Source: Paraburkholderia bryophila
GTDB lineage: Bacteria; Pseudomonadota; Gammaproteobacteria; Burkholderiales; Burkholderiaceae
Direction: 5' to 3'
DNA: 64,000 bases
Assembly: GCF_003269035.1 (NCBI RefSeq)
Contig: NZ_QLTK01000015.1
Coordinates: 1 to 64,000 of the forward strand
Positions 25,873-33,134 of this stretch are shown here, piece by piece. A model generated the notes under the pieces. That model was not told the DNA's origin, did no database searches, and worked only from the letters and a program-made list of their open reading frames with translations. Within the stretch, counting starts at the first letter, position 1; each line of letters begins with the position of its first letter. Both the position numbers and the translations under genes were made by a program.

Positions 25873-25910
25873 AGATATGAAGGTAACCTTTGTAGGTAAC
25901 CTTCATATCT
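25873..25910. promoter_or_regulatory. Long near-perfect palindrome, MarR operator
   Basis: AGATATGAAGGTAACC (25873-25888) and GGTAACCTTCATATCT (25895-25910) pair at 15 of 16 positions around a 6-bp spacer. A TTGACT at 25861 with TAACCT 17 bp later would put the -10 inside it. It ends 7 bp before the MarR start codon. Autorepression is the simplest reading. Confidence 0.75.
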
Positions 25911-25917
25911 GTAAGCC

Positions 25918-26391
25918 ATGAGTCAGAGCGATACACCGTCCGCTTCACCTGCCTCAGCACCCGATGCCGACGCGCTGCACACCATGGCGGAAGATCTGCG
26001 CGTGGTGACCGGCAAACTGCGCCGGCGACTGCGGGAAGAAGCCCATATCGGCGACTTCACGCCGTCGCAGATTCAGGTGCTGAGTTTGCTGGAACGCGAA
26101 GGCTCCGCCACCGTCAGTTCCCTTGCGCGCCTGCACGGCATGCGCCCGCAATCCATGGGCGAGATGCTTTCGGCGCTGAAAGCCGCCGGGCTAGTGACCG
26201 GCGCGCCCGATCCGAACGACGGCCGGCAAACGGTGCTCTCTCTCACCCCCGCTTTCCGCAAGAAGGTCAAAGCCAGCCGCGCGGCGCGCGAAGATTGGCT
26301 GTTCCGCACCATCCAGACACGCTTTTCGGCGACCGAGCAGCAGCAACTCGCGATCGGCGTCGACTTGCTCAAGCGCCTCATCGACTCGTAA
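25918..26391 (+). CDS. MarR-family transcriptional regulator
   Basis: A 157-residue winged-HTH repressor. The DNA-binding core includes IGDFTPSQIQVLSLLEREGSATVSSLARLHGMRPQSMGEMLSALKAAGLV and the wing DPNDGRQTVLSLT. The ATG is only 7 bp after the long operator palindrome, and no Shine-Dalgarno is seen, so the mRNA may be leaderless or nearly so. It precedes an isochorismatase-family gene by 16 bp and an MFS exporter, forming a probable MarR-controlled resistance or catabolic operon. Confidence 0.9.
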   Translation: MSQSDTPSASPASAPDADALHTMAEDLRVVTGKLRRRLREEAHIGDFTPSQIQVLSLLEREGSATVSSLARLHGMRPQSMGEMLSALKAAGLVTGAPDPNDGRQTVLSLTPAFRKKVKASRAAREDWLFRTIQTRFSATEQQQLAIGVDLLKRLIDS

Positions 26392-26407
26392 CCGCAGGAG
26401 AAACTCC

Positions 26408-26971
26408 ATGGCACTTACCACGCTCGACGCAAAGACCGCACTGGTCGTGATCGATTTGCAGCGCGGCATCGTCGCACTGCCCACCGCACACCCCACCGCC
26501 GAGGTCGTGCAACGCGCGGCGCTGCTGACCAAAGCATTCCGCCGTCACGGCTTGCCGGTCGTACTGGTCAACGTTGCCGGCGGCGCGCCGGGTCGCGCGG
26601 ACCAGACAGGCCCGAAGGGTGACTTCCCCGCCGGTTTCGCAGACCTGGTGCCTGAGCTGAACCAGCAGCCGTCCGATCACGTAGTGACAAAACGTACGTG
26701 GGGCGCGTTCACGAACACCGATCTGCAAGCGTATCTGCAGCAGCAAGGCGTCACGCAAGTGGTGCTGCTCGGTGTGGCGACCAGCATCGGCGTCGAATCG
26801 ACCGCGCGTTTCGCGCATGAACTCGGGCTGAACCTCACGCTGGTGGTCGACGCCATGACCGATATGCATCTGGAGGCGCACAACAACACGCTGGCGCGCA
26901 TCTTCCCGCGCATCGGCGAAACCGGTACGACGCAGGAAGTGCTCGACCTGCTCGAACGGTCCCACGCATGA
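26408..26971 (+). CDS. Isochorismatase-family hydrolase lacking the nucleophilic Cys
   Basis: A 187-residue cysteine-hydrolase-fold protein. Asp16 (VVIDLQRG) and Lys95 (VTKRTWGAF) of the usual triad are present. At the cysteine position the motif reads GVATSIGVESTAR, with Gly128 in place of Cys. True isochorismatases such as EntB and PhzD also have Gly there, whereas amidases and nicotinamidases need Cys. It may therefore hydrolyse a vinyl ether, or be a non-catalytic or altered family member. The start follows CAGGAGAAACTCC. The stop overlaps a 23-codon reading frame before the MFS gene. Confidence 0.85.
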   Translation: MALTTLDAKTALVVIDLQRGIVALPTAHPTAEVVQRAALLTKAFRRHGLPVVLVNVAGGAPGRADQTGPKGDFPAGFADLVPELNQQPSDHVVTKRTWGAFTNTDLQAYLQQQGVTQVVLLGVATSIGVESTARFAHELGLNLTLVVDAMTDMHLEAHNNTLARIFPRIGETGTTQEVLDLLERSHA

Positions 26972-27039
26972 GCGAGTCTGCCAGTCCGCGCGCCGCGCCG
27001 GTCTTCACGCTGTTCTTCACAATGGGAACGATCCGTTGA
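26968..27039 (+). CDS. 23-codon coupling ORF between hydrolase and MFS exporter
   Basis: The ATG overlaps the hydrolase stop (ATGA) and the TGA overlaps the TTG start of the MFS gene (TTGA). The peptide begins MSESASPRAAP. Either it is a coupling leader, or a single-base change separates it from the MFS frame and it is the true N-terminus of that protein. Sequence alone does not decide. Confidence 0.3.
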   Translation: MSESASPRAAPVFTLFFTMGTIR

Positions 27040-28376
27040 AAGGTACTTTCCGTTCGCTGCGCACATTCAATTACCGGGTCTGGGCTAGCGGCGCGATCGT
27101 GTCCAACATCGGTACGTGGATGCAGCGCACGGCGCAGGACTGGCTCGTTCTCACCGAGCTTACGCATCACAACGCGACGTCCGTGGGTGTCGTCATGTCG
27201 CTGCAGTTCGGCCCGCAAATGCTGCTGTTGCCGCTCACCGGCTATGCGGCCGATCACTTCGATCGCCGCAAGCTGCTGTTCATCACGCAGGCGGCGATGG
27301 GCTCGCTGGCGCTTGGGCTCGGGATTCTCACCGTCACCGGACTCGTGCAACTCTGGCAGGTCTACGTGTTCGCGGGGTTGCTCGGCTGTGTCACTGCGTT
27401 CGATTCGCCGGCGCGCCAGACCTTCGTGTCAGATCTGGTCGGCGAAGAGGATATGTCGAACGCGGTCGCATTGAATTCGACTTCGTTCAACGCCGCGCGC
27501 ATGATCGGGCCGGCGGTCGCGGGGCTATTGATCGCCTCGGTGGGCACGGGTTGGGTGTTTCTGATAAACGCGCTCTCGTTCGTCGCCGTGCTCGGTTCGC
27601 TGCGCATGCTGCGGCTCGACCAGTTGCATCTGAAGCCGCGAGCGACGCGTGCACGCGGCAGTTTCGTGGAAGGCTTCAAGTATGTATGGACCCGTCCCGA
27701 TCTGAAGGCCGCATTGTTGATGCTGTTCCTGATCGGCACATTCGGACTCAATTTCCCGATCTTCATCTCCACCATGTCGGTCACCGCATTTCATGCGGGC
27801 GCAAGTCAATACGGCGTGTTGAGTTCGACCATGGCGATCGGCTCGGTGACCGGTGCATTGCTCGCGGCCCGCAGGTCGAAGCCGCGCATGGCGCTGCTGC
27901 TCGGCGCGGCGGCAATTTTCGGCGTGGGCTGCACGGTGGCGTCGCTGATGCCGAACTACGTGCTGTTCGGTATGGCGCTGGTCGTGATCGGCATGTCGAC
28001 GCAAACTTTCACCACGTCGACCAACAGTCTCGTGCAACTCTCCACGGAACCCGCCATGCGGGGTCGCGTGATCGCGATTCTGCTGGCTATCGCGCTGGGC
28101 GGCACACCGCTCGGCGCGCCGGTGGTGGGCTGGGTTGCGGACCGCTTCGGTCCGCGTTGGGCGCTCGGCGTGGGGGCGGCGTCGGGATTCGCGGCGGCGC
28201 TGGTGGGATTGATGTATCTGGTGAAGTACCGGCAGTTGCGCGTGTACGTGGAGCGTGGACGGTTGCGCTATACGATCGACGATCCTCGGCAAGGGCCGGC
28301 TTATGTGAGTCCGGCCACGGCGGTACAGAACGCGGTGTTGAACGAGGCGGAAGAAGATACGTCGTCGAGCGTGTGA
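27036..28376 (+). CDS. MFS transporter, EntS/MFS_3 type exporter
   Basis: A 446-residue major facilitator with about 12 helices. The opening SLRTFNYRVWASGAIVSNIGTWMQRTAQDWLVLT and the loop GYAADHFDRRKLL are standard for enterobactin-exporter-like MFS_3 proteins; CVTAFDSPARQTFVSDLVG and GRVIAILLAIALGGTPLGAPVVGWVADRFGPR also fit. TTG at 27036 is the only good in-frame start. It probably exports a drug, siderophore-like compound or pathway intermediate under MarR control. The C-terminal 45 residues are polar and cytosolic. Confidence 0.85.
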   Translation: MKGTFRSLRTFNYRVWASGAIVSNIGTWMQRTAQDWLVLTELTHHNATSVGVVMSLQFGPQMLLLPLTGYAADHFDRRKLLFITQAAMGSLALGLGILTVTGLVQLWQVYVFAGLLGCVTAFDSPARQTFVSDLVGEEDMSNAVALNSTSFNAARMIGPAVAGLLIASVGTGWVFLINALSFVAVLGSLRMLRLDQLHLKPRATRARGSFVEGFKYVWTRPDLKAALLMLFLIGTFGLNFPIFISTMSVTAFHAGASQYGVLSSTMAIGSVTGALLAARRSKPRMALLLGAAAIFGVGCTVASLMPNYVLFGMALVVIGMSTQTFTTSTNSLVQLSTEPAMRGRVIAILLAIALGGTPLGAPVVGWVADRFGPRWALGVGAASGFAAALVGLMYLVKYRQLRVYVERGRLRYTIDDPRQGPAYVSPATAVQNAVLNEAEEDTSSSV

Positions 28377-28506
28377 CGTGTTAGAGGTGAGGCGGACGCG
28401 GCGGCGAGCGGGTAGTTGACGTATCCGCTATCCATGGACCTATCCGCCGCCGCGTTCGGGAGTCATCAAACTTGTCCCGGCGAGGTCAACTCGTTCGGCG
28501 CCGGTT

Positions 28507-28995
28507 TCAACCGGCGTTCGATTCATCGACACCAAGGCTGGCTGCGAGTGCCTTGAGTGCTTCCTCGTCTGCCGTGCCAATCATGACGACCAGCGCGATA
28601 AAGATTGCCGCCGGCGCTTCATTTCTCCGCTGCAGCGGTGTGTTGCCGTCCCTCAGCAATACGCCGAACATCGTCTCTTCCGCCATACAAATCACCGACA
28701 CCACGCCCTGGATAATCATCAGATCGAGCTGCATGCAGTCGATCCGTTCCATCGTCGACCACGTCATGTCCGACTGACTCACGATGTCGTCCCAACCCAC
28801 CGCTAGCTGCGACGATGTATAGCGACAAATCTCCTGCCCCTCGTCGTCGACCCACATCCAGTTTTCGTGCGATGGAGAAGTGAGCCAATGCCCGGTTGTC
28901 AGGGTCCACGGTGCGTGACGGCTTAACCAGCTACGATTTACTTCGGAGGAGAAATCGGCCAGTGTCAGGCGTACCAATTCTTGCTTGTCATTCAT
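28507..28995 (-). CDS. Orphan effector-tail protein, homologous to C-terminus of VRR-NUC effector
   Basis: A 162-codon ORF whose residues 25-85 (HAPW-L-TGHW, WVDDEGQEICRYT, QLAVGWDDIV, DMTW) match residues about 295-355 of the VRR-NUC effector in this island. The nuclease domain is absent. The C-terminal hydrophobic region is diverged and much less hydrophobic than in the effector, though AALKALAASLG-like residues remain at the end. It has its own N-terminal 24 residues containing VRLTLADFSS, also found in the collapsed fragment at 30356-30472. The start overlaps the immunity gene stop by 4 bp. It is either a decaying duplicate or a small separate component. Confidence 0.6.
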   Translation of the reverse strand: MNDKQELVRLTLADFSSEVNRSWLSRHAPWTLTTGHWLTSPSHENWMWVDDEGQEICRYTSSQLAVGWDDIVSQSDMTWSTMERIDCMQLDLMIIQGVVSVICMAEETMFGVLLRDGNTPLQRRNEAPAAIFIALVVMIGTADEEALKALAASLGVDESNAG

Positions 28996-30332
28996 GATGT
29001 GCTCTCGTCTTCAGAATAAATCCAGTTTGTCGCGCCCCATCTGCTACCCGCAAAGATCGGCATGATTTCTCCCGCTTCGAAATAGCGACGGCTGTCCGCC
29101 TTCGCGGGGGTTTGCCACCATCCCGCTTCGGGGCACGGGCTACCACCCGGCACGCTGTGGCGAACGGGTTTACGTTCGACAGGGAACGGAACGATGGTCG
29201 GCGGCTCGGGAATGGGCGGCGCATCGGGTAGATCGAAACGCGCTGTCCATGTCCGCGCATTCTTCGCGTCGGCATGCGGAAGATGCGGGTCGTATAGATG
29301 AAGGCCGTCCGGTTTCGGGTCACGCAGCACTCGCAAGACGCTGTTCACGAAGACGTAAGGTTCGGGTAGACCCTCTTCGGGCGCGCCGAGACGCGGGAAA
29401 TCGCCTGCGCGAATCAGTAATGACGATCCGATATGCTCGATGTGGATGTCGGGGCGGTCGAGTGCTTTGCGTAGTGCGGTTTCGCTGCCAAAACGCTCGA
29501 CAAAGAAATCGCCGAGAATCGTGTACCAGTTCACGCCTTTGATGAAACCCCATCGACCGACCTTTGCTCCGGGGTGCAGGTGATCGTAGGCCGCAGTCAA
29601 ATCATCCCTCGACTCACCTTCATATGAAACCGGGTCGTAGCTATAGATCGACAGATGCGCCGCACTGTCGATTTCCAGCCCACTGAATCGGCTGGCAAGT
29701 ACCCATTCCTGCGATGTATAGCGGTGATAGCCATAGGGAAGAATCGGAGAAAGGCCACCATAACCGCCGCGCACAACCAACTTTTCACACACGTAACGCA
29801 GGAAACTTTCGTACTGCGCGATGCCCTCTTCCGTCGTCACCAGATCCATCGGCACATTGAATTTCAGATACGACAAGCCGGACTCTTTGCCCTTGGGTAC
29901 TTTCAATCGCCCCGTGGGCGAAATATAGTCCTCGGGATTCGCGACCCCGGTTAGTGTCTTTATGTTGTAATCGGCCGCCGCGTCCTGATTGGTTGCGCTA
30001 GAACGAATCGCGCTGACTCCCAGGTACGACGGAGTATCCAGGATAGCGCGCCTTATCTTTTCGACGCCAGCGGCGGTGCGCTTGGTGAAATTGCCGAGGT
30101 CGATGTCTTTGCCGCCCTTCAGATGCTCGCCGAACATTTCCTCGAAGTAATCGAAGCAATCGAGAATGGCTTGACGCACAAGTGGTTGGGAACCGCGCTC
30201 AAAGTACACCGTGCCAATCACACCCGGTAGCACGCCCATACTGTTATCCGCGAGGCGCACGCTCAAATCTTCCTTGTAGCGTGCCAGCGCCTGCAAGGGA
30301 GTCAATACGGGTTTTGAATCACGCAGCGTCAT
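28992..30332 (-). CDS. DUF3396 type VI immunity family protein, copy A
   Basis: A 446-residue soluble protein of the DUF3396 family, which I recall being annotated as type VI immunity. Start Met gives MTLRDSKPVLTP; a longer reading adds 17 unlikely residues from the intergenic repeat. Recognisable blocks are YGGLSPILPY, RFSGLEID, GFIKGVNWYTILGDFFVE and a Pro-rich C-terminal linker before EAGWWQTPAKADSRRYFEAGE. It is nearly identical to copy B exactly 1477 bp upstream in transcription, with changes concentrated at residues 42-137 and 201-260. It likely neutralises an effector of this island or of competitors. Confidence 0.82.
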   Translation of the reverse strand: MTLRDSKPVLTPLQALARYKEDLSVRLADNSMGVLPGVIGTVYFERGSQPLVRQAILDCFDYFEEMFGEHLKGGKDIDLGNFTKRTAAGVEKIRRAILDTPSYLGVSAIRSSATNQDAAADYNIKTLTGVANPEDYISPTGRLKVPKGKESGLSYLKFNVPMDLVTTEEGIAQYESFLRYVCEKLVVRGGYGGLSPILPYGYHRYTSQEWVLASRFSGLEIDSAAHLSIYSYDPVSYEGESRDDLTAAYDHLHPGAKVGRWGFIKGVNWYTILGDFFVERFGSETALRKALDRPDIHIEHIGSSLLIRAGDFPRLGAPEEGLPEPYVFVNSVLRVLRDPKPDGLHLYDPHLPHADAKNARTWTARFDLPDAPPIPEPPTIVPFPVERKPVRHSVPGGSPCPEAGWWQTPAKADSRRYFEAGEIMPIFAGSRWGATNWIYSEDESTS

Positions 30333-30355
30333 AGTCTGTCCTGTATCTGTGGAGT

Positions 30356-30472
30356 CTATTGAAGGATTAACCAGCGGACGCAACCACTGTCACTCGCGCG
30401 AACCAAACTGAGACTCGGGTCCGACGAAAAATCGGCCATCGTTCGACGTACCATTCCTTGTCCTTCAGTCAT
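30356..30472 (-). pseudogene. Collapsed effector-tail remnant between immunity copies
   Basis: A 38-codon frame starting in an ATGA overlap with the copy B stop. It begins MTEGQGMVRRTMADFSS, clearly related to the start of the orphan tail gene at 28995. After about 20 codons it switches to sequence resembling the extreme 3' end of the VRR-NUC effector gene, read in a different frame (ending VRWLILQ). An internal deletion in a former tail gene explains both halves. Confidence 0.6.
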
Positions 30473-31809
30473 GACATACTCTCGTCTTCAGACCAGATCC
30501 AGTTTGTCGCGCCCCAGCGGCTACCTGAAAAGACCGGCATGATTTCTCCCGCTTCGAAATAGCGGCGACTGTCCGCCTTCGCGGGCGTTTGCCACCATCC
30601 CGCTTCGGGGCACGGACTACCGCCCGGTATGCTGTGGCGAACGGGTTTACGTTCGACAGGGAACGGAACGATGGTCGGCGGCTCGGGAATGGGCGGCGCA
30701 TCGGGTAGATCGAAACGCGCTGTCCATGTCCGCGCATTCTTCGCGTCGGCATGCGGAAGATACGGGTCGTATAGATGCAGACCGTCCGGCTTCGGGTCAC
30801 GCAGCACTCGCAATACGCTGTTCACGAAGACATAGGGTTCGGGTAGATCTTCTTCGGGCGCGCCGAGACGCGGGAAATCGCCCGCGCGAATCAGTAATGA
30901 CGATCCGATATGCTCGATGTGGATGTCGGGACGGTCGAGTGCTTTGCGTAGTGCGGTTTCGCCGCCAAAACGCTCGACAAAGAAATCGCCGAGGATCGTG
31001 TACCAGTTCACGCCTTTGATAAAACCCCACTCGTTGACGATCGCGCCGGGCTGCAGGTGACCGTACGTTGCGGTCGGATCGTCCCTGGATTCGCCCTCAT
31101 ATGAGGCGGGATTATAGGTATCGATCGATAGATGCGCCGTACTGTCGATTTCCAGTCCACTGAATCGGCTGGCAAGTGCCCATTCCTGCGATGTATAGCG
31201 GTGATAGCTATAGGGAAGAATCGGAGAAAGGCCACCATATCCGCCGCGCACAACCAACTTTTCACACACGTAACGCAGGAAACTTTCGTACTGCGCGATG
31301 CCCTCTTCCGTCGTCACCAGATCCATCGGCACATTGAATTTCAGATACGACAGGCAGGACTCTTTGCCCTTGGGTACTTTCAATCTACCTGTGGGCGAAA
31401 CATAGTCGAAGTTTGTCGCGACACCGATTAGCGTATGAATACTGTACTCGGCGGCAGTATCCTGATTGGTTGCACTTGAGCGAACCACGCTGACTTCGAG
31501 GTGTGACGGAGTATCCAGGATGGCCCGCCTGATCTTTTCGACACCAGCGGTAGTGCGTTTGGTGAAATTACCGAGATCGGTATCCTTGCCTCCCTTCAAA
31601 TGCTCACCGAACATTTCCTCAAAGCGGTCGAAGCAATCGAGAATGGCTTGACGCACAGCCGGTTGGGCACCACGTTCAAAGTTCAACGTGCCAATCACAC
31701 CCGGCAGCACGCCCATACTGTTATCCGCGAGGCGCACGCTCAAATCTTCCTTGTAGCGAGCCAGCGCCTGTGAGGGAGTGAGCACGGGTTTTGAATCACG
31801 CAGCGTCAT
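30469..31809 (-). CDS. DUF3396 type VI immunity family protein, copy B
   Basis: A 446-residue paralogue of copy A, same length with no indel. It is the first immunity gene after the VRR-NUC effector, whose stop lies 35 bp upstream, so it is the probable cognate immunity. Start MTLRDSKPVLTPSQ. The N-terminal blocks GVLPGVIGTLNFERG and IRRAILDTPSHLEVSVVR differ from copy A, whereas the C-terminal 186 residues are almost the same. Cytosolic, no signal peptide, consistent with neutralising a DNase in the cytoplasm. Confidence 0.85.
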   Translation of the reverse strand: MTLRDSKPVLTPSQALARYKEDLSVRLADNSMGVLPGVIGTLNFERGAQPAVRQAILDCFDRFEEMFGEHLKGGKDTDLGNFTKRTTAGVEKIRRAILDTPSHLEVSVVRSSATNQDTAAEYSIHTLIGVATNFDYVSPTGRLKVPKGKESCLSYLKFNVPMDLVTTEEGIAQYESFLRYVCEKLVVRGGYGGLSPILPYSYHRYTSQEWALASRFSGLEIDSTAHLSIDTYNPASYEGESRDDPTATYGHLQPGAIVNEWGFIKGVNWYTILGDFFVERFGGETALRKALDRPDIHIEHIGSSLLIRAGDFPRLGAPEEDLPEPYVFVNSVLRVLRDPKPDGLHLYDPYLPHADAKNARTWTARFDLPDAPPIPEPPTIVPFPVERKPVRHSIPGGSPCPEAGWWQTPAKADSRRYFEAGEIMPVFSGSRWGATNWIWSEDESMS

Positions 31810-31843
31810 AGTCTGTCCTGTATCTGTGGAGTCTATTGAAGGA

Positions 31844-33112
31844 TTAGCCAGCGGAAGCACTTACCGTCGCGCCAAGCGCCAAGGCAAGTGCCGCAAGCGC
31901 TTCTGCACTCGCCGCAGAAACAATCGTGGCTAGCGCGGTGAACATGGCGACCAGCACCGGAGCAAGCAGGACGACAATTGCGACACCAGCAACCACGACG
32001 ACAATTGCAGCCAGCACCTTGAGCGTAGTAATGGCGACCTGAGCCCAATCAATCTGTTTAAGCAACTCCCAAGTCATGTCGGTGGTGCGCACAATCTCAT
32101 GCCAGCCGGCCTGTAACTGCTCCATCGTGTAGCGATAAATTTCCTGCCGTTTTTCATCGACCCACACCCATGCATCACTGGCCTTGTCCTCAACCCACTG
32201 ACCAACCGTGAATATCCAAGGTGCCTGCTCGTGGAGAAAAGCGCTCGTTTCTTCCGACAGGTAGGTGTAGCCGCGATGAACCGCGTCCCATATCGGCGCG
32301 ACCGCTTCGGCGACGTCTTCGACGTGCCGTTCCGCCGACGACCACCAGTCCTCATACCAGACCGGTTCAGTCACGGGCGCGATTGTGCGGATAGGCACGC
32401 GTCGTCGTTGTCTTCCCTTGGTGGACTGCAGAGCAGGCGCGTTCGCCAATGCGCGTTGACGCGCTTTTTCCAACTCCCGGTTGCAATCGCTAACGTCAAT
32501 CACCGTCATGCGATTCTTGAAGTCACCTGCGATCATTCGGTATGCTTCCTCTTGCCCTTCGCCCCACGTATCGCCGGGAAACTTAACCTCAACTAGTCGC
32601 AGCATATTGTCGCGATGAGATACACCAACTCGATCGACGTTACCGCGACCGGGCCATCGGTCTGCCGGATTCTTTACGATAATCACGTCCGGTCGCCGCA
32701 GGAACTTCGGCTTCCTACCTTGCGGAAACGGGTTCACGCTATGACGTTGGCCTCCCGGCCCTAGCGGCTCGTCGCTCAGGAAGGGAATGGGTGCTTCAGC
32801 ACCACGCGAGATGGCGGTTGGCCACATATCAAAGCTCACCTCCGCCTTGTATTGCCATAGAAACTTGTTCGCCTTGTTGTCGAGGTTGCGGTTTTCATCG
32901 TAGCGAATCGCCAACGTCATCGCGACCTGCTTCAACAAATTGACCGTCGTCCTACCATCCGGCAACCGGATGTACACGATCTTCGGCATTTGCAACGCGT
33001 GCTCGACCTTCTCCTGTAAATAACCCTTTCTGCCCGGCGGAATTCGCGCGTACTCCGGTTTCTCATCGATCGTCGTGCAGGTCGAACCTCCTTCCTCAAG
33101 CGACGCCCCCAT
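31844..33112 (-). CDS. VRR-NUC nuclease, probable type VI effector
   Basis: A 422-residue protein. The nuclease core has the PD-(D/E)xK layout: Asp142 (RRPDVIIV), Glu175-x-Lys177 (VEVKFPGD) and Gln187/Tyr191 (GQEEAYRM), as in VRR-NUC enzymes. A basic linker (KGRQRRRVP) leads to a Trp-rich segment (WYEDWW, APWIFTVGQW, WVWVDEK). About 65 residues of almost pure Ala/Val/Leu follow at the C-terminus, likely membrane-inserting. It lies 22 bp after vgrG and just before two immunity genes, so it is probably a VgrG-delivered antibacterial DNase. No PAAR, adaptor or signal peptide is seen. Confidence 0.83.
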   Translation of the reverse strand: MGASLEEGGSTCTTIDEKPEYARIPPGRKGYLQEKVEHALQMPKIVYIRLPDGRTTVNLLKQVAMTLAIRYDENRNLDNKANKFLWQYKAEVSFDMWPTAISRGAEAPIPFLSDEPLGPGGQRHSVNPFPQGRKPKFLRRPDVIIVKNPADRWPGRGNVDRVGVSHRDNMLRLVEVKFPGDTWGEGQEEAYRMIAGDFKNRMTVIDVSDCNRELEKARQRALANAPALQSTKGRQRRRVPIRTIAPVTEPVWYEDWWSSAERHVEDVAEAVAPIWDAVHRGYTYLSEETSAFLHEQAPWIFTVGQWVEDKASDAWVWVDEKRQEIYRYTMEQLQAGWHEIVRTTDMTWELLKQIDWAQVAITTLKVLAAIVVVVAGVAIVVLLAPVLVAMFTALATIVSAASAEALAALALALGATVSASAG

Positions 33113-33134
33113 GCTATATAGCCTCCTGTCTCAT

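Larger units (their letters stand above)
28992..31852. repeat. Tandem duplication of immunity plus effector-tail unit
   Basis: The two immunity genes and about 45 bp before each start are direct repeats with a unit length of 1477 bp. Start codons (30332, 31809) and stops (28992, 30469) are offset by the same distance. Each copy is followed by a fragment starting with the same tail-gene leader. Confidence 0.85.

Noticed and set aside
28377..28506. Possible terminator from GACGCGGCGGCG and CGCCGCCGCGTT arms after the MFS gene
   Set aside because: The arms are separated by about 35 nt and there is no T-run, so it is too weak to call.
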